Assembly: GCA_905160935.1 (NCBI GenBank)
Contig: CAJHZI010000426.1
Coordinates: 621,501-685,500, forward strand
Reading direction: 5' to 3'
Length of the DNA stretch: 64,000 nt
From: Enchytraeus crypticus
Taxonomy: Eukaryota > Annelida > Clitellata > Enchytraeida > Enchytraeidae
The notes under the pieces are model-generated. The model saw only the letters and a list, made by a program, of their open reading frames with translations. It was not told the DNA's origin and searched no databases. This document shows positions 33,987 through 48,879 of this stretch, piece after piece (the stretch's first letter is position 1; the number at the start of each line of letters is the position of its first letter). The position numbers and the translations under genes are program-made.

Positions 33987-34562
33987 GTCAGTTTATGTTG
34001 GGTTTATTTCCTCGTAAAAATGGTGTTTATTGTTATAAACACTGAGCGCAATTTCTTATCACTGATCAAAGATTTAAATGCTGAACGAGTTAGAACTTAA
34101 AAATGCTAGTTAAAATGAAGTTAAAATGCTAGGACGTGATAAGGGGTTTTCTAGGATTAACTGACTAGCTATATGATATATATCTATGTATCGTATCTTG
34201 AGATACATTTGACCCTTTCTCACCATGCTTTCTCTTTTATGTTTGTGCTTTCAAGTCTATTGACTTTTATAGAAACAGTTTAATTTTTTTATTGGGCTAA
34301 CTTTAAGATACCTGATGTTTACATGGAGGACGGTAGCACTCAAAAGCTGTTGTAATTAGTGTACTGAAGCCTGTAGAACGGCTGAGGGTTCGTAGAATAA
34401 AACTGAACTCCAAATGTCTTAGTCACTGAGGAATCTTGCCGAAGTCCAAGGAAAATCACGTCAAAGCTTGGTTTTTCTTAATCTGTTATCGTTTATATTG
34501 TGGTACTACAAAGCTTATATGCTAAGTTTACAGTTTACGAGAGAGAGAGAGAGAGAGAAGGA

Positions 34563-34606
<44 letters not shown>

Positions 34607-37600
34607 AGTAATATTCTGCAGAAATTGGACCCTCTATCACACTAGAGCAACAGCTTGTGTATAGTACAACGTGTGCTTTATATACGGAAGAGCCTAGCCT
34701 GAAGTTGAACCCGAGGCTGTTTAGTCACTTTGTTTATCTTACCTCATTACTCATTACTTCCACTAAGTCTCTAGACCACCACAGCTCTGTAATCACTCTC
34801 TTCAGCAGCTACATTGTATCTCTTGCTTTGCTTCATCAGTCTGAACAACCAGCTCAAATCTGAGCTGAGCCGGTCTAAACGTAACTTAAAACTTTAACTT
34901 TCAGCCTCTAGAGGTTGTAGGGTGTTTAACATCAAGATCAGAAGCTCAACTTGTAATTTCAAGAAGACTGGTCACCCTCGAGCTACCGTCGAGGAGTTGT
35001 CTGGCTTAAGCTTATTACGGTTTCCACTGTACACAGCGATTTGGCAACGTCCGCTACACTTGTTCAGCATTCCGTACTATGATGCGATTAGATTTAGGTA
35101 GGTAGGTAGGAGTGTGTTTAATGTCACGGTTCAGAAGCACAAAGCATCTCTTCAAGACGACTCGACACACTCGAGCTACCGTCACAAAGACTAACGTAAC
35201 GGTAATTTACTGGTGAGTTACTGGTATGTAACTAACCATGCGGTAATAAGAACTGCTGTGCACCATATCATGACTTCGAAATTAAGGTGCGATTTGATTT
35301 AAATGATTAATCGGTATTGATAATAAAAAAAGATGCAAGAAAAAAGGTGTTTAATAGTAATTATTGCGATTGATTAGTTTGAACTTTTTCTGGTCGACAC
35401 AGAGTGGAAACAGGTTTCATTGTATCGACTTAACGCCATTCATTAAATTTGCTGTAACAGCATTCCTGAAATCGGTGGCTTCCTTTAAGAAAGTGCATTT
35501 TCTTCTCTCTCTCATTCTCACTATATGCATTCATTTCATTCCCCTCCCCTCTCTCTGTCACTATCTTTAAGATTAATTTGTATGGTGGTTTTTAAGGTGG
35601 CTTTCCTGTTGATTCTGTATTAAATGTGGTAACATCAACTAATGAAATAAACATCACTGACTCGATAACTGAAATAACTTGATTACGTTCATACAAATTC
35701 TATTCATGGTAATCTTGTAATACCAATTCTACTCGTGGTTATGTAATACCAATTCTTCTCACGGTAATTGTGTAATACCAATTCTTCTCATGGTAATTGT
35801 GTAATACCAATTCTATTCATGGTAATCGTGATTGAAGGCTTCAGTGCTGATGAAGACGTTGAACTCACGACCTCGTGGTTCACGGACCTCTCTGCTGTCA
35901 ATAGTCCACTGTGTTGATACAGCTGCTGCAGCTGATCGGCTGTAGCACCTGGGCTTCCGTTAGCAACAGTCCGTCGCTAAAACTTTCACACATTCTGGTG
36001 ATCGAATTAGACACTTGCAGGCCAATTTTAATTCGATACAGCTTTGCTATAAGTTTTCTATAATTCATAATATAATTAATTATGTAAAATTCTCATCAAT
36101 TAAATCCTATCAGATGCTTTCTTGCCTGTCACACTCTCTTATGCTGCGAGGCTGTCCGGGTTTCCGTTTACTAGTTACATTGCCTCATAGTAACCAAAGT
36201 CTTCGCCGACAGAATTCGTAATTTGTTTATTTAGTCAGTAATTTATTATTTAGTAGCTGCGCTGTATATTACACTAATCAAGCCTCATATATTCTGATTT
36301 TACACTTTTTAAAAAACAGTTTTTATTTAAACAGTTATTGGGAGTTTAAAACTTTAAGTCTGTCTATAGGTTACCGTTTTTGGACTTCTTTTGCACACCG
36401 GCTTGGATTTGTCTCAATATTCCCGATGTTGTCATTGATGATAGTAGCACTTTAATTCTATTTCTTATTATTATTGGCATTGTTAAAAGAATTATTCATT
36501 AAAGATTTATAAAGATGTTACAAAATGTTTAAGCTTCTAATGAAGGTGAATATGAATGCTATATATCTCCTAACGTTTGTACCTTAACAACTTGATATAT
36601 CAAGCACGCCATTACTTAAAACATTTGGCATTTTAGCGATTTAAAATAACATTTATTTGTAACAATTATTTTCATAATTTCTATAAAATTTTAATTTTAT
36701 AGTAATTGAAATTTTATCGGAAGCCCTGGGCTTCTAGTACAGGGCAGCTGTACGCAGCTGAGCTGCAGCTGCTGAGCAGCTGCTGGTCGTGAACGAGGTG
36801 ACGACTGATGCTTCTGGCGCAGCTGCTGACAGCTGCTGCTAGCTGCGCTGTTGTACGCTGATGATCATCAGCTGCTTATATGAGCGTGTAGTAACCCAAG
36901 ATAATGGTGTTTTCATATGCGTGCTGTCATTGATTTAAAGGTATTGATATTAGTACATCTAAAATATGGCTGTTAGTGGTAAAAATTACTAGTAGAGAAT
37001 GTTGCTATAGTAAAGGTATGTGTACAGTATGTTGGATAGAAATCGAAATACGACATTAAATTTGATTTACGCTATTATGACTGTGACAACAATGTTTAGA
37101 AATTTAGTTGAGTGTAAGTATAATGTTGTTTATTTAACAATTTCAGGTTGAGTAAAATTTGTATAAATTGGTATCATCAAGCAATTTCTAGTATCTTTTG
37201 AGTAGATAAATGTAGATTAACGTTAGATAGTGCAGTGAATGTAGTAATTCTAGATTGTTCTAGATGAATGTTGTATTGTTCGTTCGTGGCGAATTCACTG
37301 CTGGATAACTGAATTAAATATCATAGAAAGTCACTAACAGAGTTAAATGTCATAAAAAGTCAGTAACAAAATTAAATGTTATTGAAAATGTTTTAAAAAG
37401 TTTTCTTTATCGCTAGTTAGTTACTAAAGCACATTTCAGAGGTGCTAGGCTGCTAGCTACAGAATGGCATAAAACTGTAGTTACATCTGGAAGTTAGAAC
37501 ATGTGCATCTTTTGGCAAATATTTTTTATATAAAACTTAATTATTCTAGAATCATGAAATTCTCTTATGCCATATTGTTTATTACAATGTTAAGTAATTT

Positions 37601-37709
37601 AATGTTGGCATTTATTAATTAATATCCATTATCTATCAATTTGATTAAATAATACGTCAATTATATGATTCAATTGAGTCGTGGTGCGCTAGTAAATTGG
37701 CAGTTAAAT

Positions 37710-37777
<68 letters not shown>

Positions 37778-40700
37778 CATGACCATTTATTTGTAACTGA
37801 ATCAAAATATAAGCAAAGTGCATACAACTAGACAGAATACAAATAAAACGGCCGTCAGAAAGAGCACAATTGAGCTCTATCTAGCTGACTATCGGAAACA
37901 CGGAAACATTGCAACATTGCAATATAAGATCGTAGAAAAATTGGAGATAATAAACATAGATAATGAAAATAGCATTGAATTGTAAAGCGCTAATGAACCG
38001 AGTAATAACTCAGGCACTTTGGTTTTATTTAATAGTTTGCATTTAAATAAAGGTGTTAAATAAAGTTATAAAACAGTATCCATCGTAGAATGACTGAAAC
38101 GACAATTTACTGCTAGAGTTTAAAATTAGATGGAAAATAAATAGTTACAATATATGGACTTGAATTAGAGATGGATTTTGCCAGAGGACTGTGGACCGAA
38201 TGAACTGATGGAAAGACAAAATTTATCTATAGGTTTTCTTTGCCATATTCCAACTGATTTCTCATTCTGTAGGTTCTGCCCGTTGAGAGGTCCAAGGTAC
38301 ATATTCCCACTCCTACTATAAGTTACTCGCTTCCTCCTTCATTGGGACACTCCATTAAACAGCAATCCTATCCCATCACGGAGGTGAAGCCCTCTCCAAA
38401 CCATAATGCTACCTCTAGTTTGGGAATAATATGGTTTTCGAGATAATTTACATTCTTATTCCTCAGTTCTTGCGTAGTCTCCTTCTACGACTCTTACATT
38501 GTACGGTGGGTTTATTGTTTAATAACTGGATCCACAGTGGTGCACAGGGACTGATTTAAGACGTCTTAATTTGGCTGAATCTGTAAATTTTTATTTATTG
38601 CTCCAACTTAAAAAGCAATACAACAATTTAAACAAAGCAAATAAATCAACATGGAACTAATGTGCCACTACTAAGAGTTATATAACTCTGATTTGTCTTT
38701 AATCGGGACTGCCTGATGGCAGAGCCACTTCTCTTTTAGTCACGTGATGTGGAGGCCTGATGGCAGATCCCCATCTCTTTCAGTCAGGTATAAGATGTCG
38801 AGTGTTTGACGGCTGCTGATTTCTACACTGAGACGATCAGTACTGGTTGTGTGTCAGTGATCGATTCTCCATTGTGTTGACACGAGCTGGCGTGCTTACA
38901 TAGCAACAACAACAACAACAGCAACAACGAAGAGACCACTGCTTCGTGTTAAATCAATGCTTACATATTTATAAGATAAGACAGAAATATAGGCTGCAAT
39001 ATATCGATCAGAAGAGGCCAGCAGTTACCGAGGCAGCAGTTATCGAGGCAGCAGTTATCGAGGCAGCAGTTATCGAGGCAGCAGTTATAGAGGGAGCATT
39101 TAGTAATAAAAAGAGCATAGCTATAGAGGCAGCAATATAATCATCACTAGATGCAGCAATAGCATAAATATAAATAGCAGTAGAGGCATCTGTAGAGGCA
39201 GCAATATAAGTAGTAGTAGAGACAGCTATAGAGACAGCAATATAAGTAGTTGGAGAGGCAGCTGTAGAGGCAGCAATATAAGTAGCAATAGAGGCAGCTA
39301 TAGTGGTAGCAATATAAGTAGCAATATAAGCAGGCAGTAGATATCTGATCTTAGTTAAATCACTTGTGGGTCTTCGTTTAATTGATTTTTTTGCAAATAA
39401 TACTCTTTTGTGATTGGTGGGATAGATTTGATGAGAATTCCTATTGGTTTGTTTAATTGCACAGTTGCAATTAACACGGTCTTTTTGATTTATTAGATAG
39501 GTTTGTTGAGAGTTCCTATTGGTTTGTTTAATTGCACAGATCCAATTAACACGGTCTTGTGATTGGTTGGGTATGTTTGCTGAGAGTTCCTATTGGTTTG
39601 TTTAATTGCACAGATGCAATTAACACGGTCTTGTGATTGGTTGGATATGTTTGCTGAGAGTTCCTATTGGTTTGTTTAATTGCACAGATGCAATAAGCAT
39701 GCTCAAGATTGTTGTTGATTGGATAGGTTTGATGAGTGACCCCATTGGTTTCGTTTATTTATTTGCTGAGATTTTCGTATTTCTAAAGCTCACGTGAAAG
39801 AGCACACGTGATTACACTCTTATCTTGTTTCATTTAAATGTTTTACTTTATTCTCTTCACTGCAAGACTAAGCCTGGCCATACAGAGTGACACCCTTTAG
39901 CCGTTCTAAAATGACCTAAGCGTCGTGAGGTTTAATCTTAGTATTAGCTCGAGCTAATCCAGGTTTTGAAACAGATTTCTCGGTTGTGAGCCAAGCGTTT
40001 TACCTACTGCGCTGATAGCTCGTACCATTCATTCACACCACTCGTATTTTTGATGCTTTCCTTAACTGGAGTGGTCGTCTTTTAAGCATCCACGAGGCTC
40101 GCTGGAGCTATGAATCATTCTCCATTCTCTTCGCTCCAGTGGCAGATGCGTCCTGCTGCTCTTTCCATGAAGCACTGGGTGGAGGAATGAATCCTGTGGG
40201 GAACTGGAGTTGTGGAAGACTGGCGCTGTGAATCCTCAGGGAAATCATAACTGTTCTCCACAGAGTCGCCTCATCAATATCAGCCAGTCCCCGGGTGTTC
40301 ATAGCTAATGCTGGGGGGTGTCAGTACCAGGGTGTTCATAGCTAATGCTAGGGGGGTGTCAGTACCAGGGTGTTCATAGCTAATGCTGGGGGGGGGGGTG
40401 CTTCGTGGTCTTATTGTCAACATATTGAGGTCATTCACCTTGGTGTTCGTGAACTTGTTTTAGGTCAGACGTCGCGCGATGAACTTAATTTAGACCTGCT
40501 AACAACACCATCAACTCAATGAACACCATCAACTCCATGAACACCATCAACTCCATGAACACCATCAACTCCATGAACACCATCAACTCCATGAACACCA
40601 TCAACTCCATTCACTCCGTTCTTTTACCTCTTAGCCTTGCTCTGCTGAGGCAGAAGGAAACATGGCCTTTTTATTTTCCTTTGTTTTCCTTAGGATCGTT

Positions 40701-42663
40701 CCGTAGGAAGACAACATTGTTTGATTTATAGATTTTCTGTAGTTTTGAATCAGTTACTATAAACAGGCTTTCTAACCACGTCAGTAACACACTGGTTACT
40801 AATGAATGGCCTTGTTAAGCTCTGAATGCCTAAAAACATTCACCGCGTCACTAATAAAAACCCGCAATCGTTTAATTGGATAACTAGTGTTGTTTCTATG
40901 AAAAACCCTGATGATTTGTTTTCATTCATCTGTCGGATTAATTGAACGTGGGCTTCCTTTAACTCTCATGGGCTTCCCTTAACTTTTTGTTTCTTCACTC
41001 TGCAGACAATCTCATACTAAATTCTTTAGTATGAGATATATTAATATTTAATATGAGAGAATATATTATAATATTTAGTCTCTCTTAGTGCACTGCCTAC
41101 TGGCAGGTCCATGGATAATATTTAATATGAGAGAATATAGTATAATATTTAGTATACGACAATATTCATATTGCGAATTTCATACTAAATTCTTGCTATA
41201 AACTGAGAACATTAAAATCAGCCTAAAGTCCTATTTATGCTGCGAAGCATCTAGTGCTTAACTTTATGGAAGTGGTTGATGGTAGCTCGAGTGTGACCAC
41301 TCGAGTGTGACTGCGCGCGGATTATGTAGAACTGCAGATGTATCTCATTGTTGTTGTTGTCACGCCTGGCAGATTTAGAAGAATGTTGCTTTGATAACTC
41401 GGGCTGAGAAGTCTTAGGAGTAGCTTAGGATCCTGAGTCAACACAGTAAAGCTGTAAAATATATGACAATAAAGTAAGACACTGGTTCACCTGTAGCCCT
41501 GAGCCAGTGTGACCTAGACACAGGAGCGTATATAGGTATATCCATGTCTGCCTGATTGTATATCTGCTTGTCTGCCTGCTTGTCTGCCTGCTTGTCTGCC
41601 TGCTTGTCTCCTACTTGTCTGCCTGCTTGTTTATCTGCTTGTCTTTCTGCTTGTCTGCCTGCTAGTCTGTCTGCTTGTCTGCCTGTATGTGCATGTGTGT
41701 GTGTGTATTTTCAGTGTGCGTGCGTGAGTGTATGTATACTTGTGTGTGTGTTTGTATGTACGTGTGGTTGTGTGATGTGTATAGCTGAACGCCTGATTCA
41801 GCATTTCTAAAAGACTCGAGTGTAGTTAAGGTTGCAATACAGTAAGAGCCGTGTACAGTCGTTGAATGTTTGACACACCTTTATTCTCTCTTAGTGCACT
41901 GCCTGCTGGCAGGTCCATGGTATACAACGCCTCCACTCTTCTCAGTCTTCCGCTTTCCTCTTCATTTCCACATATGAGTGGGTCTTTAAATCATCTAACA
42001 TACCTAATCTCAACAGTCCTAACAACTTTATTACGACTTATATATTTACTAAATAGTTAAATTAATGTACATGTAAAGGTGTTTTAGTTGTTCAAACAGC
42101 AAGCAGAACGAATGCTGTGATCGTCGTGTGCCATTTGTCCGCATTGCCTCAGTTTTATTATGTTCTTTGTTTGGTTTGTAAACACCATTTTGATCAGTGT
42201 CGGTTTTAAAGAAATTGTGTCTGAACTTGGCGCACTGAGGGAGATAATTAGTTCAATGCTGACAACTATACAGACGCCAACAGTGACTTTTGTCAGCTTG
42301 AGACTCATTTACCTTATACAACTTTTTACTGAAAGGAACTCTAGGAACACTTGGCTGCCTTAACATTCGCTATAAAATATGCATATCAAGTGAAGCACCG
42401 TTATATGAAGTAAAATATTAAATAAAATTTAATACCTCATGAAGGTGTTTGAGGTTAATTATAATTTCAGTTAACGACTTTAGTTCTCGTCCAACTATTT
42501 AGGTATTCATTTAACTATTGTAGTTTTCATTTGACTATTTCAATGACAGTAATCTGAATATCAATCAATTCTGAGAGAATCTGATTTGGCGAGACTCTTG
42601 GATTAAAGTTGAAGCTTGATAAAGGAAAGAGAAGGATAGAGAAGAATGTGTTTTTGTGTATGT

Positions 42664-42707
<44 letters not shown>

Positions 42708-42708
42708 T

Positions 42709-42776
<68 letters not shown>

Positions 42777-42814
42777 CTTCTCTCTGTGTGTGTGGGTGAG
42801 TCAAAGTGAAAGAC

Positions 42815-42861
<47 letters not shown>

Positions 42862-45800
42862 GATAGAGAGAAAGAGAGAGAGATAATTCTGTTAGAGAAT
42901 GCATTAGAAGTGCAGCACTGATCTAGCGTTACCCAGCACTCTATCTTGGATGTGATATTCACTGGATTGGAAGATTTTATGAGTAAGACTTGGACTGGAT
43001 TTTGCATTGCACCATTTCATGAACCTCTTATTGTTGGTTCATCGGTCCGGCTTTGCCTTATCGGTTTCAATTTAGTCAATTGATTAATTTGCAACAGAGA
43101 TGAATTTGCTACAAATATATTCCTTCTATATTTTATGTCTCCGAGCTCTATTTCATTGCCGTCGACTTGTTCTTAGTATTCAGAAGTGAACTGAATAGGT
43201 TCTGCCTTTACTGAAAAAGAGACATTTTATGGACATTTTCATTCAGCACTTACTCAAAAGACATTTTATGGACATTGTCATTCAGCACTTACATCAGGAG
43301 ACATTTTATATGCATTTTCATTCAGCACTTACTGCAAAAGAGACATTTTATGTACATTTTCAGTTAGCACTTACAGCAAACTGAGAGACATTTTATGGAC
43401 ATTTTCAGTCTTAGTAGGCTTCTAAGATGGCCGAAGTCCGGCATTCTGGCTGATTGTGTTTCATGTGCTCAGGGAAAGTGTGCGTGGAACTGTCAGAAAT
43501 CATTTTACTTTCTTTTCAAAGTCTGACCTGACTTAGAAAAATCCATCCAACCGTATTACCTTACAATACTCATATTAACTTATAAAATTTATAATGCCTT
43601 ATTATACTATATTACCTTATTATACTTATACTCACTCATTATACTTATATAATCCTATAATACTTATACTCACTTATTATACTTATATTACCTAATTATA
43701 CTTATATTACCTTCCAATACTTATACTCACTTATTATACTTATATTGCCTTATTATACCTATATTTCCTTATAATACTTATATTACCCTATAATACTTAT
43801 ACTCACTTATTATACTTATATTACCTTATTATACCTATATTTCCTTATAATACCTATATTACATTATAATGCTTTCTCTACCATTTGTTTTCCTAGAAAC
43901 TCTTGTGTCAGTAAGAAACCAGGTGAAGATTAGCGCTGAGTCGTCTTCAATTGGTTAAAAATACAATGTGTTCAAGATATTGTTAGAAATAAAGTTTAAG
44001 TGATTAAATTTATTTATTTAACTGGGATGGAGTTATCAACCACAGCTGTTGCTGTTTTGTATAGAGATGTCAGTAGATACCTGGTGAATTAGTATTCACT
44101 CAATTGACTCAACAGGTAAAACGATGTAACGCGACGATCATGTTTTACTACTATATGTGTTCATTCACATGTTAGCGGCGCATTGTATTGATTGTGGTTA
44201 GCCCGTCATAACCATTTCTAATGATTCGAGATTTATTAGAGATATTCCTCTTAATTTTTCCCACTGTGGCACAAGGCGTATAGTTCTGTTGAACCAAGGT
44301 TCATATGGTTCTGTTGAACCATGGTTCATAGAGTTCTGTGAAATCAGTTATTCGCTAAGCGGAAAGAACTTAAAGTAAACATACATTACAGTTAAATCAT
44401 CAACTATGTTGATATCTGTCACTTTTTAATACAACATGTTAAATCCGTTGGGCAATTTAGTCCATTTTCCATATAACCAGTCGAGTGAATGTCCGAGATT
44501 TTACTCTCAGATCAGCGCGGCTGGGATTCGAACCCACGAGGATTCAATTCACCTCAGCATCTGTCATTTAAAACTTCATGACGTTACCCCTACGCTATTG
44601 AGACATTCAACGTAATAACACCGTTCTAACAATTCTCTACTGGATGTTCTCCTAGATATAAAAGAAGAAGATTCACCACAGCCAATATAATGATGGCGTC
44701 TTTTCACTCACTTCCGGTTCGATGATAATGCACTGAAAGCCTATTAAAAACAATTAACAGACTTAATTATCAACAGAGTTTCATCAAAATTTAATGTAAA
44801 CAAGAGAGTTTATTTGTTACCTTGGGACTATATTGCAATTCTTGTTACTGATTCTTCTAGTTCTCTCTAATTCTTCGTTGGATGTTTTCCACAGCTCGCT
44901 ACATGGAAGACGATCCGCTTCCACTCTGATGCTGAGCGGTGAGGTGATCTCTGACATAGGTGACCCCTCCCCGGTCGGGGCCAAAACCCTCCCTAGACCC
45001 CTCGTCAAACAGGCCTCCATGGGCACGTATGGGGACGAGGGGCTATCCCCCCTGGAGTCGTTCAGGAGATCTGAAGAGTCGACCACTGGAGCTAGTGACA
45101 TTCCAAACCACAGAACGAGGAATCACTTCACAGCCTCGAGTCCCCCCAGTTCCCTCAACATTGAGACCCCTGGTGGGGATAGAAGGTTTGGATTTATTTT
45201 AATTTTGATTTGTTGTATAATGTTGATTTGATGTTCGGTTGCAGTTCCGGTCTGTTGTATCGTTTAATTGGTAGGTAGTATTTGTTTTAATTTACCGTTG
45301 ACAGGACATTTTGTGGTTTTAACGTAGTTAATTTGAAAGCGACTGATGCAACTGAGGGATCATTGTTGTAATCTAAAACACCCTTTTATCTAGTGATGAT
45401 ATCTATTTATTATTGAGGAATTAAAAATTTGTATCAATGAATTTGTTTATAAGGATTTTATGTGCAACTAATTGAAATTAAATGTTAGACGAGTCAAATG
45501 TAAAATCTCTTTACAGTGAAAAGCTTACTCTAAACCTATGAGTAGGAATTTACGCTTTGACCCATCCATCTGAGTGGACAGGTGAAAGCTCCATAAAGCA
45601 TAAGAAGTCTCCAAAAGTTAACAATCCTGAGAAAGAGCAATATCTAAACTACTGAAAACGGCGACCATGTATTATCCTATAAATCATTTAGGATCAAATA
45701 AATTTCTCACATAAACCATTTATCATTAGAATCATAAAAGATATTTTTAAAGCTAAATGCTTTAAACTATATGAAAATAGTAATGGGCTACCGGATGATA

Positions 45801-45888
45801 AACTTAATTGCAGAAGTGACCTACAAAAGTTTCACTGTATGTTCAGCAACTGTCTACTACTCTGTATACCTATCTTGTACCTTCTCTC

Positions 45889-45938
<50 letters not shown>

Positions 45939-46123
45939 TCTATTTCTCTCTCTCGCTTTCTATCTCTCTTCTATACCTGTATTCTACCAAATCTCTCTCT
46001 ATCCGTTTCTCTCTTTCTGCCACTCTCTTCTTCTCGCTCTCTTTTTCCCTCATACGCAATCTATTTTCTCTCTAGCCCGTTCTTCCTCTTTCTCAGTAAC
46101 TCATGCTTTCTCTTTCTCTTTAG

Positions 46124-46175
<52 letters not shown>

Positions 46176-48668
46176 GTCTTTCACTTTGACTCACCCACAC
46201 ACACACAGAGAAGTGAGAGAGAGAGAGAGAGATATGGAGAGAGAGGGAGAGATGGAGAGAGATCTTGACAGATATTTTGAGATATTATCAAGGAGATAGA
46301 GAATGTAGGCTAATGCTGCTGTCCTGATAAATGGCGCCCTCTGTCTAATCTCATTGGCTCGCTGTATTATTCACGCAGCCCGTCGTAAGCGCTATCTGGG
46401 GAATCAGATGAATTAAGATGTCTTCCACATCTTATTAATATGCTCTGTACTGATTCAATTAACAGAGTTAATATTTTACCCTTAATGTTCTCACTGTGGA
46501 ATAGACCAGAAGAGTTCCGATAGTGTCGTAGCAGGAGACTTAATCAGAAGTTCCGGATGAAAATGGGAATTCGCTGAAGAAAAAAATTATAATAATAACA
46601 ATAATAAAGGTATAACGCCCGTTTCCTCATCCACGGATGATGTCAGGGACGTCCCCACACCTCACATCACAAATCAGAGTTTATAAGCTGAAGACTTCGA
46701 AAAGGTTTTTAATGCACAGCCGTTGTCAACAGCTCATTGATCGATGGAGTGCTCTTTTTTGATAACGTTTCGGATACAGTTTCAAACACCGATTTGAAAC
46801 ACTTGCAGTTATCCGCGGGTCTAACTTTGGAAACTTTCTAAACTACTAATAATTGCGTACGTTTTATTAAATAACAATGCATAAATTAAGTAATTTTAAT
46901 TGATAATGGTAAAGAAATTTTTAATTGAATTTTCTTTGGTATGATCAGTGCTGTTATACGAGATTGCCTGCAACTTTGTACAGAGTTTGTAAGTTTAATG
47001 TTCCAAAAAGGTTGAACCTTTTTGTTTATTTTATTTACAGAGTGGACAACACACCTGTTAATGCAGCTAGGGCAACTGATAAAGGGGTAAGTCCGGTTTC
47101 GAAATACTTTTGTAATTAAATTGCAATTAACTTGTAATTAATTAACTTGTAGTGCCATGGGTAGTAACAGTAACTTACTGTTACCTTAATCTTTGTGACG
47201 GTGGCTCGAGTGTGTCGAGTCGTCTTGAAGAGAAGCCTTGTGCTTCTGAACCTTGGCGTTAAACACACTAAAACCTACTACTGAAATACTTTTGTTATAT
47301 AATACCATAATTGTTTACTATTTTAAAAAACCTTCAAATCAAATATGCAGATAAAATTTAAAAAATGTAATTAAAAACTAAATTAAGGTAAATGGCTAAA
47401 AGGTGAGTAACATTTGTTGTAAAGCATCCTTAGAAATTTATGTTGTTCAGCTTGGGGTCCGTCTTTAGAAGAACATATGACAAAATATCACATGAATAGG
47501 GGCCTTCTATGACCTTCTATGACCTTCTATGACCTCTATTGACCTCTTTTGTTTATTAAAAGAGGTCATAGAAGATAGAATAGAAGGAAATAAATACAGA
47601 GACAGGCCGAGATTACGAATGTTAGAGGATTAATAGATCACTCATATGTGGAAATGAAGAGGAAAGCGGAAGACAGAGAAGAGTGGAGGCGTTATGTACC
47701 ATGGACCTGCCAGTAGAAACTAAGAAAGAGAGAGAGAGAGAATTTAGTGACCATTAACTATTTGATTGATTGATTGATTGATTGATTTAGATTCAGACCT
47801 CCACAGTACCCAAGGCTGGTAAGGCGCAGAAGGGAACGTTCGTTAAAGTTTTTCCAGATATTGCTGAGGTAGACGATGTGATAAAATGTAAGCTCCTTTC
47901 GTTCTCTACGAGTTTAATATAGGTCGATTTTAGTGTGTTTAACGTCAAAGTTCAGAAGCACAAGGCTTCTCTTCAAGACGACTCGACACACTCGAGCTAT
48001 ACGAATTTAATCTGATTATTCTTCCTGTCGCTTTAACTAAAGCTGAGAGAAAATGTAGTTATTAATAATAACAGGCCTATTAAAGTAAATCTAGCAAAAG
48101 CTAATGTTAACGTCAGTTTCCTGATTCGAAAGCGATGTCAGTGACGGGCGAGCCCAGGATTTGAACCCCGCGCATACTTATCCGTGGTCGAATATCTAAC
48201 CGACATCGTCACTGGCTCCAGCCACCCCAGCCACTCTTTCCAGTATTAAAAGTAAAATGTGTAAGGTGTACATTGATATTGAAACAGTTACTACTACGCT
48301 ATAGGGCATTTCATTGAAATAAAAAGTGAATTTACAATTAAGCGATAAATGATTTTGCACAGATATTAAGTAATTAGCAAAAAAGATTTTCTAGGGCCCG
48401 TACCTCAGGCTAAACAGTACTGTTGTAAATCGTTATGTGTGTTTGTATGTATGTATGTGTGTATGTGTGTATATATGTGTATATGTGTATGTAATGTATA
48501 TGTGTGTGTCTGTGTATGTGTGCGTGTGTTTATGTGCAGCATATCACTGCGCTCTGGTAGGAGACATTCTGCTGCAGGGTTATCTCTATGTCACATCTAA
48601 ATGGTTCTGCTTTCATTCCAAACTCAGCAAGAAAAGGGTGTGTTTTTACTACTTTTACATACTTTTAA

Positions 48669-48699
<31 letters not shown>

Positions 48700-48712
48700 A
48701 ATAGTAATAATG

Positions 48713-48744
<32 letters not shown>

Positions 48745-48845
48745 GATTTAACATCCGTTTCCTAATACAAGGATGATGTCAGGGACGTCCCCACAGCACA
48801 TGTCACAATAAATCAATCAATCAATTTCTAATTAGCAGTCATTCA

Positions 48846-48879
<34 letters not shown>

